Shown here: one piece after another, positions 25,006 to 32,634 of the stretch
Layout: each line of letters opens with the position of its first letter
Numbering within the stretch: the first letter of the stretch is position 1
Assembly (NCBI GenBank): GCA_021737145.1
Contig: JAIPEN010000001.1
Coordinates: forward strand, 1-64,000
Direction of reading: 5' to 3'
Length of the DNA: 64,000 bases
From: Desulfarculaceae bacterium
GTDB taxonomy: Bacteria; Desulfobacterota; Desulfarculia; Desulfarculales; Desulfarculaceae
Made by a program: the position numbers and the translations under genes
Notes under the pieces: model-generated
The model's database searches: none
What the model was told of the DNA's origin: nothing
The model's input: only the letters and a program-made list of their open reading frames with translations

Positions 25006-25038
25006 AAAAACCGGCGGCCGCGCGGCCGCCGGTTTTTA
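25006..25038. terminator. Bidirectional intrinsic terminator
   Basis: A GC-rich palindrome (ACCGGCGGCCG pairing with CGGCCGCCGGT, 25010-25033) is flanked by A5 on the left and T5 on the right. It can stop transcripts from both the plus-strand genes and the minus-strand rnf-apbE operon. Confidence 0.88.
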
Positions 25039-25056
25039 TTTGATGACTTGCTAAAG

Positions 25057-26067
25057 CTAGCTCATAAAGCCCTTGGTCTGGTAGCGCTGGCCAAAGCGGG
25101 TGAGGATGAGTCCTTCCAGCCGGGGCCGGGCGTTGAGGAACTTGGTGGCCTGGGCCGGGGGCATCACAAAGCAGGCCGTGGCCAGGGCGTCGGCCAGGGC
25201 GGCCTGAGGGGCCCGCACGCTCACGCTGTGGGCCGAGCCGGGCGAACGGCCGGTGTCGGGACGCACGATGTGGTGGTACAGGCGCTCGCGGTCAAAGTAG
25301 ACCTCGTAGTCGCCGCTGGTGGCCAGGGCGCCCCTGGTCATGGAGAGAACCATCTTGGGTTTGGTGGGCGCATTGGGGTCGGCCACCGCCACCCGCCAGG
25401 GCTTGCCGCCCTGGTCGCCCAGCACGCCCACGTCGCCGCCGGCGTTGATGAGCACGTGGCGCGCCCCGGCTTTGGCCGCGGCCCTGAGGCCCTCGTCCAC
25501 GATGTAGCCCTTGGCCACGCCGTCCAGGGTGAGGCCCGCGTTTTCCTTGGTCAGGCGCAGGCTGCGGCCGTCATAGGCCACCCCGCCCACCGCCTTGAGG
25601 GCCTGGTCCAGGCTGGCCCGGTTGGGCTTGTGGCCTTGGGCAAAGGAGGCGGCCATGGCGTCCACCACCGGGGCCACGCTGGGGTCGAAGGCCCCGTCCG
25701 TGGCCTGTTGCACCGTGGCGCACAGGTCCATCACCTGCTTGAGGCGGGGCTCCAGGTCGCTCAGGCGGCCCTCGGCGTTAAAGGCGGCCACCGGACCCAC
25801 GGGGCGGTGCCGGTCAAAGACCGGGGTGAGCCGGCCCATGGCCGTGAAAGCGGCCTCCATGGCCTCCTGGGCCTTGGCTTGAGAAGCGTCCAGCACGGTG
25901 ACTGAAACCAGGGTGCCCATCATCATGCGGGTCTGTTGGGCCGCGCTCAGCTCGCGGGTCACCTTGGCCAGTCCTATGGCCGGCGACACCAGGGGCAGGG
26001 CGGCCGCGCCCAAGGCGGCGGCTCCGGTCATCTGCAGGAAGGAGCGGCGGTGCAGCTTCCTAGGCAT
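25057..26067 (-). CDS. apbE: FAD:protein FMN transferase ApbE
   Basis: A 336-residue exported ApbE. It transfers FMN from FAD onto Thr in proteins such as RnfG. The N-terminus carries a twin-arginine signal (RRSFLQMTGAAALGAAAL) followed by the catalytic domain: MMMGTLVSVTVLD, LDGVAKGYIVDEGL near 195, INAGGDVGVLGDQGGKPWRVAV, and GALATSGDYEVYF with HHIVRPDTGRSP. It is the last gene of the rnf operon and overlaps rnfB by eight bases. Its likely target here is RnfG (motif SGATLST); RnfD's site is degenerate. ATG 26067 follows GGAAGG. Confidence 0.95.
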   Translation of the reverse strand: MPRKLHRRSFLQMTGAAALGAAALPLVSPAIGLAKVTRELSAAQQTRMMMGTLVSVTVLDASQAKAQEAMEAAFTAMGRLTPVFDRHRPVGPVAAFNAEGRLSDLEPRLKQVMDLCATVQQATDGAFDPSVAPVVDAMAASFAQGHKPNRASLDQALKAVGGVAYDGRSLRLTKENAGLTLDGVAKGYIVDEGLRAAAKAGARHVLINAGGDVGVLGDQGGKPWRVAVADPNAPTKPKMVLSMTRGALATSGDYEVYFDRERLYHHIVRPDTGRSPGSAHSVSVRAPQAALADALATACFVMPPAQATKFLNARPRLEGLILTRFGQRYQTKGFMS

Positions 26068-28162
26068 TTTCCTTCCTCTCCCATTTCCAGGCCTCGTAAT
26101 CTTGGCCTTTGCGTCGGTAACAATAGAGGCCGCACTGCAGGCAGCGCTGGGTCTCTTTCTTGGCCATCTCCTCGGTGAGGCCCAGCTCCACTTCAACGAA
26201 GCTGTTGGCCCGCTCGGCCACGCTGAGCTCGGGCATCTTGGCCCGGTTCCCGGCGGGCGCCGCGTCCGGAGTGGCGGTGATTTGCGGAAGTTCCTTGGGG
26301 CCGTGCACCCAGTCCTCGGGCACTTGGATCTCTTCGCCGCTGAGGAAGTTGTGCATGGCCCGCGCCGCCCGGCGGCCGGCCCCGATGGCCTCCACCGCGG
26401 TGGCCGCGCCGGTCACCGTGTCGCCGCCGGAGAACACCCCGGGGATGTTGGTGGAGCCGGCGTCGATGTTGGCGTCAATGGTGTTCCACTTGGTGACGGC
26501 CAGATCCTTGGCCTCGGCGTCCTGCTCCAGGAAGGCCAGGTTGGGGAACTGGCCGATGGCCGCGATGACGTTGTCGCATTCCAGCACCGTCTCGCTGCCC
26601 TCGATGGGCACCGGACGGCGGCGGCCCGAGGCGTCGGGCTCGCCCAACTCCATCTTTATGTACTCCAGGCCGGTGAGCTTGCCGTTTTCGCCCAGGAGCT
26701 TGGTGGGGGCGGCCAGGAAGTGGAAGTTGATGCCCTCGTGCTTGGCCTCCTCGATCTCGATCTGGTTGGCCGGCATCTCTTTTTCGGTGCGGCGGTAGAG
26801 GACCGTGACCTCCTTGGCCCCCAGGCGCCAGCAGGTGCGGGCGCAGTCCATGGCCGTGTTGCCGCCGCCGATGATAACCACCCGGTCGCCCACCGGGGTG
26901 TCTTCGAGGTTGCCCCGGTCGATGAGCATGTCCGTGCCGGGCAGGACCCCGTCCAGGTCCTCGCCCTCCACCCGCATGCCCCGGCTGGACCAGCAGCCCA
27001 CCCCCAGGTAGATGGCCTCGTAGCCTTCTTGGCGCAGGCTCTCCAGGGTGAAGTCCCGGCCCATGACCTGGTTGGTCTTGGCTTCGCATCCCAGGTCCAG
27101 GATGCCCTGGATCTCCCAATCCAGGGTGGCCTTGGGCAGGCGGTATTCGGGGATGCCGTAGCGCAGCATGCCTCCCATATGGGGCTGGGCCTCGTAGATG
27201 GTGGGCGCGTAGCCCAGGCGGGCCAGGTAGTAGGCGCAGGTCAGGCCGGTGGGCCCGCCGCCCACGATGGCCACCTTGCGCTCGTTCTTGGGCATGCAGA
27301 AGGGCTGGATGCGCTTGCCCGAGTTCATCTCATAGTCGGCCGCGAAGCGCTTGAGGTGGTTGATGTTGACCGGTTCCTCGGTCACGCCCCGGCGGCACTG
27401 GTCCTCGCAGGGATGGGGGCACACCCGGCCGCAAACCAGGGGCAGGGGGTTGTGCTCCTTGATGGTGAGCACCGCGTCCTCGTAGCGCCCTTCGCCGATG
27501 GCCCGGATGTAGCCAGGAATGTCGATCTGGGCCGGGCAGGTGGCCTGGCAGGGGGCCAAGCAGTTGTAGTCGGCGTTGAAGCCCAGGATGCGGCGGGTCA
27601 CCGAGGTCAAGTGGATGATGTTCTTGGGGCAGACCTTTTCGCAGTTGCCGCAACCGGTGCACAGGGCCGGGTCCACCACCGGCAGGTTGTCCGGGCCGAT
27701 CTGGATGGCCCCGAAGGGGCAGACCTTGACGCAGGAGCCCAGCCCCACGCAGCCGATTTCGCAGACCTTGGGTCCGCCGGCCAGAAGCACCGCGGCCCGG
27801 CAGTCCTGCACTCCGTCGTAGTTGAACTTGAGTTCGGCTATGTCGGTGGAGTAGGTGCAATCCACCTGGCTCACATCCGGCTCGCGGTAGATCACTTCCA
27901 CGCCCATGACCGCCGACACCGCCACGGCCACCTCGGGGCCGCCGCCCACGCAGATGTTGGCCGCGGCCTTGCCGCTGGCAATGGCCAGCGCGGCCGAGGC
28001 GCAGCCCGCAAAGCCGCAACCGCCGCAGTTGGCGCCGGGCAGGGCCTCTTCCACCGCCTCCACCAGAGGATCGACCTCCACGGCGAAGACCTTGGCGGCA
28101 ACGCCCAGGCCCAGGGCCGAAGCCAGGCCGAGTCCTCCGATAGCCAGGGCTTCAAACAGCAT
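26060..28162 (-). CDS. rnfB: RnfB fused to a GltD/NfnB-like FAD-NAD(P)H oxidoreductase
   Basis: A single 700-residue ORF. Residues 1-190 are RnfB: N-terminal membrane helix, the [4Fe-4S] motif GANCGGCGFAGC (about 43-54), then two ferredoxin clusters (GSCVKVCPFGAI and CTGCGNCEKVCPKNII). Residues ~200-690 are a full glutamate-synthase-beta-type module: the N-terminal cluster domain (CLAPCQATCPAQ, CGRVCPHPCEDQCRRG), FAD site VAIVGGGPTGLTCAYYLARL, NAD(P)-binding site VVIIGGGNTAMDCARTCWRL, and a C-terminal RCLQCGLYC. The YRRTEKEMPA segment after the second Rossmann strand resembles NADPH-using relatives. RnfB alone passes electrons between ferredoxin and the membrane subunits; the fusion can add pyridine-nucleotide oxidation on the same polypeptide. 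Confidence 0.93.
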   Translation of the reverse strand: MLFEALAIGGLGLASALGLGVAAKVFAVEVDPLVEAVEEALPGANCGGCGFAGCASAALAIASGKAAANICVGGGPEVAVAVSAVMGVEVIYREPDVSQVDCTYSTDIAELKFNYDGVQDCRAAVLLAGGPKVCEIGCVGLGSCVKVCPFGAIQIGPDNLPVVDPALCTGCGNCEKVCPKNIIHLTSVTRRILGFNADYNCLAPCQATCPAQIDIPGYIRAIGEGRYEDAVLTIKEHNPLPLVCGRVCPHPCEDQCRRGVTEEPVNINHLKRFAADYEMNSGKRIQPFCMPKNERKVAIVGGGPTGLTCAYYLARLGYAPTIYEAQPHMGGMLRYGIPEYRLPKATLDWEIQGILDLGCEAKTNQVMGRDFTLESLRQEGYEAIYLGVGCWSSRGMRVEGEDLDGVLPGTDMLIDRGNLEDTPVGDRVVIIGGGNTAMDCARTCWRLGAKEVTVLYRRTEKEMPANQIEIEEAKHEGINFHFLAAPTKLLGENGKLTGLEYIKMELGEPDASGRRRPVPIEGSETVLECDNVIAAIGQFPNLAFLEQDAEAKDLAVTKWNTIDANIDAGSTNIPGVFSGGDTVTGAATAVEAIGAGRRAARAMHNFLSGEEIQVPEDWVHGPKELPQITATPDAAPAGNRAKMPELSVAERANSFVEVELGLTEEMAKKETQRCLQCGLYCYRRKGQDYEAWKWERKENA

Positions 28163-28225
28163 CAGTATGTTCTCCTCGCAGGCCGTGCGGCCGGCTCAGT
28201 GATTGCTCTCATTGGGGCCAAGCCT

Positions 28226-28813
28226 CTAGTGGCTCACCAGTCCGGCGAAGCCGGAGAAGGCCAGGGCCAAAAAGCCCGCCACCACCAGTCCGATGGCCGT
28301 GCCCTCGAAGACCTTGGGCATCTTCACCAGCATGAAACGCTCGCGGATGCCCGCGAACAGCACCAGGGCCAGGCTGTAACCCACCGCCGAGGCGAAGGAG
28401 AAGATCAGGGTGTCGACGAAGTCGTATTCTTCGTTGATGTTGATGATGGCCACGCCCAGCACCGCGCAGTTGGTGGTGATGAGCGGCAGGAAGATGCCCA
28501 GGGCCCGGTAAAGGGCCGGCAGGCTCTTGGCCATCACGATCTCCACCAGCTGCACCAGGGCGGCGATCACCAGGATGAAGGCGATGGTCTGTAAATATTC
28601 GATTTCCAGGGGGACCAGTACGTAGTACTGCACCAGCCAGGTGATCATGCCCGCCATGACCATGACGAAGATGACCGCCATGGACATGCCGGTGGCCGTG
28701 TCCATGCGGCGGCTGACCCCCAGGAAGGGGCAGTTGCCCAGGAACTTGGCCAGCAGGATGTTGTTGACCAGGATGGCGCTGACGATGAACAGCATGTAGT
28801 CGCCGAAGCTCAT
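28226..28813 (-). CDS. rnfA: Electron transport complex subunit RnfA
   Basis: A 195-residue membrane protein with six helices, homologous to RnfE and NqrE. RnfA and RnfE together hold a [2Fe-2S] cluster in the membrane. The cysteine-bearing segments NNILLAKFLGNCPFLGVSR and LITTNCAVLGVAI are present. It starts with a strong family N-terminus (MSFGDYMLFIVSAILVNN). Two bases separate it from rnfE. Confidence 0.96.
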   Translation of the reverse strand: MSFGDYMLFIVSAILVNNILLAKFLGNCPFLGVSRRMDTATGMSMAVIFVMVMAGMITWLVQYYVLVPLEIEYLQTIAFILVIAALVQLVEIVMAKSLPALYRALGIFLPLITTNCAVLGVAIININEEYDFVDTLIFSFASAVGYSLALVLFAGIRERFMLVKMPKVFEGTAIGLVVAGFLALAFSGFAGLVSH

Positions 28814-28815
28814 GG

Positions 28816-29427
28816 CTAGGCCCTCCGCTTCCGCTGGTCAAGCTTGACGCTGATGAAGTTGATCAAGGCGAGCATCACTCCCAATCCCACGAAGGCGCCG
28901 GGAGCGCGCACCATGAAGGTGAAGGGCTCGAAGCTCTCCCACATGAGGTTGGCGCCCCAGATGGTGCCGTTGCCCAAAAGCTCGCGGAAGGCTCCCAGCA
29001 CGGTCAGGCTGATGGTGAAGCCCAGGCCCACGCCCAGCCCATCGGCGATGGAGGCCAACGGGCCGTTCTTGCCGGCAAAGGCCTCGGCCCGGCCCAGGAT
29101 GATGCAGTTGACCACGATCAGGGGGATGAAGATGCCCAGGGCCTGGTACAGGGGGAACACGTAGGCCTGCATGGTCAACTCGACGATGACCACGAAGCTG
29201 GCGATGATCACGATGTAGGCTGCGATGCGCACCTTGCTGGGTATTATCTTTCTCAGCAACGAGACCAGCAGGTTAGAGCAGACCAGCACGAAGGTGGTGG
29301 CCAGGCCCATGCCCATGCCGTTCTCGGCGGAGGTGGTGACCGCCAGCACCGGGCAGAGGCCCAGCACCAGCCGGAAGGGGGGAATGATCTCCCATAATCC
29401 CTTGGTGAACTCTTTGGTTAGTGACAT
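28816..29427 (-). CDS. rnfE: Electron transport complex subunit RnfE
   Basis: A 203-residue, six-helix membrane protein paired with RnfA. FRLVLGLCPVLAVTTSAENG and LIVVNCIILGRAEAFA carry the Cys ligands for the membrane [2Fe-2S] cluster. Start ATG 29427 follows GTGAGG; the GTG of that same sequence is a less likely start. It lies eight bases after rnfG. Confidence 0.96.
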   Translation of the reverse strand: MSLTKEFTKGLWEIIPPFRLVLGLCPVLAVTTSAENGMGMGLATTFVLVCSNLLVSLLRKIIPSKVRIAAYIVIIASFVVIVELTMQAYVFPLYQALGIFIPLIVVNCIILGRAEAFAGKNGPLASIADGLGVGLGFTISLTVLGAFRELLGNGTIWGANLMWESFEPFTFMVRAPGAFVGLGVMLALINFISVKLDQRKRRA

Positions 29428-29435
29428 GGGGAACC

Positions 29436-30011
29436 TCACTTCACCATCTGGGATTGATATTTGTCGAACAGGCCTTGGGCCTTGTTCACCGCGGCCACCA
29501 CGCCCTTGGTGGACAGGGTGGCGCCGGACAGGGCGTTGATGTCGCCCACTCCCAACTCCTTGTCAATGGGCTTGCCCTTGAAGGAGTCGGTGAAGGCGGG
29601 CTCTATGATGCGCGCGCCCAGGCCCGGGGTTTCGGTATGGCTCACAATGCTTATGCCGGAGAGCGCCTTTTTATCAACGTCCATGCCCACCATGACCCCG
29701 ATGTCGCCGTGGTAGCCACCGGCTGAGCTTTCAAAGGCCACGGCATAGGTCTTGCCGCCCTTTTTGGCCGGGAACACGATAAGCTCCACCGGCTTGCCCT
29801 TTTTGTCCTTGCCCACATCGATGACGATGCGGTCCTTGACCGGATCGTTTTCAAAACCGGTGAGCACCGCCTTGACCGCCGGCTCCTTGACGTTCTTGAG
29901 CATGGCGTATTCGATGGGTTCCTTGGTTACCGAATGCACCAGGGCCAGAGTGAAGCCGCTCACCGCGCAGATGGCGGTGAGCACCACCAGCATTTTGATA
30001 ATCTCACGCAC
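29436..30011 (-). CDS. rnfG: Electron transport complex subunit RnfG (covalent FMN carrier)
   Basis: A 191-residue periplasm-facing subunit with one N-terminal transmembrane helix (MLVVLTAICAVSGFTLALV). The flavinylation motif ALSGATLSTKGV lies near residue 168; the final Thr of SGATxST carries FMN attached by ApbE, encoded downstream. GYHGDIGVMVGMD and TETPGLGARI are typical RnfG/NqrC segments. Its start overlaps the end of rnfD by eight bases. Confidence 0.96.
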   Translation of the reverse strand: MREIIKMLVVLTAICAVSGFTLALVHSVTKEPIEYAMLKNVKEPAVKAVLTGFENDPVKDRIVIDVGKDKKGKPVELIVFPAKKGGKTYAVAFESSAGGYHGDIGVMVGMDVDKKALSGISIVSHTETPGLGARIIEPAFTDSFKGKPIDKELGVGDINALSGATLSTKGVVAAVNKAQGLFDKYQSQMVK

Positions 30012-31008
30012 CGCTCACCACCTTTCCGATGACCCGGGGCCTGATGCGGTCCAACAGCGGGGTGGCCGCGTTCATTAACAGCACGCCGTAGAAGGCGCCG
30101 TCCAGGGGGCTGCCCCAGAAGCGCACGATGATGGTCATCATGCCCACGCCCAGGCCGAAGAGCAGGCCGCCCCAGGGGGTCACCGGGCTGGACACCGGCT
30201 CCGGGCCCAGGAAGAAGGCGGCGATCATGAAGCTGCCCGCCCCCAGGTGCAACCAGACGATGTTGAGGTAGGCGCTGAACTCCTCGAAGCCCATCTCGGC
30301 CACGCGCTCGTCGGTGTACACGGCCAGCAGGCCCATGCCCACCGCGCCGATCAGCGCGCCCAGGGGGATCTGCCAGGGGATCAGGCGCCGGATGACCAGG
30401 TAGATACCGCCGGCCAACAGGGCCCAGGTCCCGGTGGTGCCCACCCCGCCGGCCACATTGCCGATCCACAGGGTGCCCAGTTCGAACATTTCCAGGGTGC
30501 CGATGTCGCCCTTGAGCTGCATCAGGAAGGTCTCGGCCTCCATCCAGTCGTCGCCCGAACCCAGGGCCATCGGCTCCAGGTAGGCGCCCATGGCTTCGGG
30601 CCAGGAGATGGCCAGGGCGGCCCAGGCCACCAGCACCGGGTTGAAGGGATAGTTGCCGTTGCCCCCGAAGATGCTCATGCCCAGGGCCACGGTGAGGAAG
30701 CCGCCCGCCACCGGCAGCCACCAGGGCGCGCCCGGAGGCAGGATCATGCCCATCATCAGGCCCATCAGCAAAATGTGAAGGTTGCTAAGGGTGGAGGGCT
30801 TTTTGGTTATAAGGCTGATCAGATATTCGGTGGCCGCGGCCGCGGCCATGGCCAGCACCACGGTGGTCAGGCCCGGGGCGCCGAAGTAGTACAGGCCGAC
30901 CAAAAGGGCCGGGACCAGGGCTATCATCATCTCCAGATACATGGAACGCAGGGTGGTGCGCCCCAAAATATGGGGAGAGGTGGATACGGTGAGAAGGTTG
31001 TTGTTCAT
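30004..31008 (-). CDS. rnfD: Electron transport complex subunit RnfD, degenerate flavin site
   Basis: A 334-residue polytopic membrane protein (about nine helices) homologous to NqrB. Family segments are clear: SPHILGRTTLRSMYLEMMIA at the N-terminus, NYPFNPVLVAWAAL near 125, and GGLLFGLGVGMMTIIVRFWG with DGAFYGVLLMNAATPLLD at the end. Canonical RnfD binds FMN on the Thr of S/TGAT in a D..SGATPL segment; here the aligned stretch reads MEAETFLMQL, keeping a Thr but not the recognition motif. Its ATG overlaps the rnfC stop (TAATG). Confidence 0.93.
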   Translation of the reverse strand: MNNNLLTVSTSPHILGRTTLRSMYLEMMIALVPALLVGLYYFGAPGLTTVVLAMAAAAATEYLISLITKKPSTLSNLHILLMGLMMGMILPPGAPWWLPVAGGFLTVALGMSIFGGNGNYPFNPVLVAWAALAISWPEAMGAYLEPMALGSGDDWMEAETFLMQLKGDIGTLEMFELGTLWIGNVAGGVGTTGTWALLAGGIYLVIRRLIPWQIPLGALIGAVGMGLLAVYTDERVAEMGFEEFSAYLNIVWLHLGAGSFMIAAFFLGPEPVSSPVTPWGGLLFGLGVGMMTIIVRFWGSPLDGAFYGVLLMNAATPLLDRIRPRVIGKVVSGA

Positions 31009-32372
31009 TATTCCATCCTCCCGGCCAGGACCTCTGTTTTTCCGTGCCTGAGGAAGTGGACCATGGGCCGCTGGGCCGGGCAGACAAAGGCGCAGCAGCC
31101 GCACTCGATGCAGTTCATCAAATCCTGCTCGGCCGCGTCTTCGTACATGCGGAACTCGCAGAGCTTGCCCAAATCGGAGGGGATCAGGTTCACCGGACAA
31201 ACCGCCACGCAGCGCCCGCAGTGGATGCAGGGATGGTCCGCGAAGTGCTGCACCTGGGGCGCGCTCTGCACGAACACGCCCTGGGTCTCCCGGGTCACCG
31301 GGGTGCCCAGGTCGTAGATGGCCAGGCCCATCATGGGGCCGCCCACCACCACCTTGCCCGCCTGGGAGGGGCCGCCGCCAGCCGCGTCCAGGACCTCGCC
31401 GATGGGAGTGCCCAGGCGAACCCGGAACACGCCGGGCTTTTTGACCTCGCCGGTGACGCTGAACACCCGCTCCACCACCGGCCTGCCGGTGAGCAGCACC
31501 GAGCCCACGTCCAGGGCGGTGCTAAGCGGCTGCACGCTCACCCCCACGTCCCGGGGCTCGCCGTAGGGCGTGGGGACCTCGCGGCCGGTCAGCGAATTCA
31601 CCATGAGGTGGTCGATGGCAAAGGGATAGCTGGTCTGGCAGACCGAGGCGGTTTCCCACTCGTACTGGGCGGCCATGGCCTTTAGGGCCGAGGCGTCGGC
31701 GCCGGAGGGCAGGGCCAGGATGATCCGGCTGGCTCCGCTGATGCGGGCCAGGGCGGCCACGCCCACGGCCAGCTCGTCACCGGCCTCGCCCAGCAGCGAG
31801 GCATTGGGACAGACCGGCGGGTCGGGGTCCACCGCCTTGATGATCAAGGTGTCGATGGGCCTGACCACCGGGATGCCGGTCATGTACAGATAGGACTGGG
31901 GCGCCATGGGGGGGCTCAGGTCCACGTGCAGGGGACGCCCCTGCACCTGGGCCCGCACCAGGCCCGCCTCGCGCACCCGCCTGAGCAGGCGGGAGGGGCG
32001 GGTGGCGCCCACTTCCTCCGGGGAGGCCAGGGCGGCCTCCGTGGCGGCCGGCTCATCGATCCAGGCATCGGCCCCGTCATTGGCGATGACCACGGTGGGC
32101 ACCATGCCGCCGGAGGGGTCGGGCATCTGGACAATGGCCTCGACCGTTCCGCTCACCGTGGCCTGCACGGTGGCTGATTCGAAATCTTCCGATGCGCCCA
32201 CTACCTGGCCCATCATCACCTGGTCGCCAGGCTCCACCTTGGGCTCGGCCACCGCACCCTGGTGCTGCCTGAGAGGCAGATACACCTTTTCCGGGGCGGG
32301 CAGCGGCTGGGGATCAGCCGCCGCTGGCGGGCGGGGCAAACGGATGCCCTTTAAACAACTTGAAAGCTTCAT
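31008..32372 (-). CDS. rnfC: Electron transport complex subunit RnfC lacking the NADH/FMN glycine loop
   Basis: A 454-residue peripheral subunit. Present: the N-terminal barrel-sandwich region (YLPLRQHQGAVAEPKVEPGD, ATVSGTVEAIV), the SLBB-like part (TGEVKKPGVFRVRLGTPI) and two C-terminal [4Fe-4S] motifs (CIHCGRCVAVCP, CIECGCCAFVCP). Missing: canonical RnfC has a loop like GxGGAxFPTxxKL that forms the FMN and NADH site. The aligned stretch here is LVRAQVQGRPLHVDL, and the following GAECEPYLTCD is AVDPDPPVCPN. The subunit therefore probably no longer oxidises NADH but may still conduct electrons. ATG 32372 follows GGAG; first gene of the operon. Confidence 0.93.
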   Translation of the reverse strand: MKLSSCLKGIRLPRPPAAADPQPLPAPEKVYLPLRQHQGAVAEPKVEPGDQVMMGQVVGASEDFESATVQATVSGTVEAIVQMPDPSGGMVPTVVIANDGADAWIDEPAATEAALASPEEVGATRPSRLLRRVREAGLVRAQVQGRPLHVDLSPPMAPQSYLYMTGIPVVRPIDTLIIKAVDPDPPVCPNASLLGEAGDELAVGVAALARISGASRIILALPSGADASALKAMAAQYEWETASVCQTSYPFAIDHLMVNSLTGREVPTPYGEPRDVGVSVQPLSTALDVGSVLLTGRPVVERVFSVTGEVKKPGVFRVRLGTPIGEVLDAAGGGPSQAGKVVVGGPMMGLAIYDLGTPVTRETQGVFVQSAPQVQHFADHPCIHCGRCVAVCPVNLIPSDLGKLCEFRMYEDAAEQDLMNCIECGCCAFVCPAQRPMVHFLRHGKTEVLAGRME

Positions 32373-32462
32373 GCCATCGAACTCCAGTTCAGGCGCTCGT
32401 ACGCGCGGCAATCCGATTGCGGCAGAGGGCCGAGCCCTCGTGAAGAAAGCCACAAGTGAGGG

Positions 32463-32508
32463 TTAAAAATAATCCGGCTGGCGGGTGGAATAAACCGCTC
32501 CCGGCCGG
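32463..32508 (-). terminator. Candidate intrinsic terminator inside the rnf leader
   Basis: On the minus strand CCGGCCGG (32501-32508) can pair with CCGGCTGG (32474-32481, plus-strand reading) with further partial pairing, followed by ATTATTTTTAA. It lies between a strong promoter (32580-32608) and rnfC, about 100 bases before the start codon, so it could act as a conditional attenuator. If that promoter is not used, it would simply end the kinase transcript. Confidence 0.45.
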
Positions 32509-32579
32509 AGTGTTCTCTAATATGAAGGGTCATTGGCAGCAATCTCTCAGTCGCCGTCACCGAGGCTGTTCGGGGCCAA

Positions 32580-32608
32580 ATATTATTCGCTATGCCGGGC
32601 CATGTCAA
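32580..32608 (-). promoter_or_regulatory. Strong sigma70 promoter of the rnf operon
   Basis: On the minus strand TTGACA (32603-32608) and TAATAT (32580-32585) are exactly 17 bp apart. Initiation near 32573 gives a 5' leader of about 200 bases before rnfC. The leader contains the terminator-like hairpin at 32463-32508 and a second small hairpin GAGGGC/GCCCTC (32425-32439). Confidence 0.78.
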
Positions 32609-32634
32609 CTAATCCCAAGCCCGGCCAGCCCTTT

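Noticed and set aside
25898..28594. Plus-strand open frame of 898 codons across apbE, rnfB and rnfA
   Set aside because: Antisense shadow of the rnf operon, with no SD, signal or domain, and typical composition of complementary GC-rich frames.
32372..32573. Thiamine (TPP) or other known riboswitch in the rnf leader
   Set aside because: A CTGAGA and ACCC pair is present by chance, but the GAACCTGAT core and pairing expected of a TPP element are missing. No other class fits.
32369..32608. Minus-strand ORF of 79 codons in the rnf leader ending at the rnfC start
   Set aside because: It begins inside the promoter -35 box, so that start could not be translated from the predicted mRNA; inner ATG has no SD. 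I treat the region as a non-coding leader.
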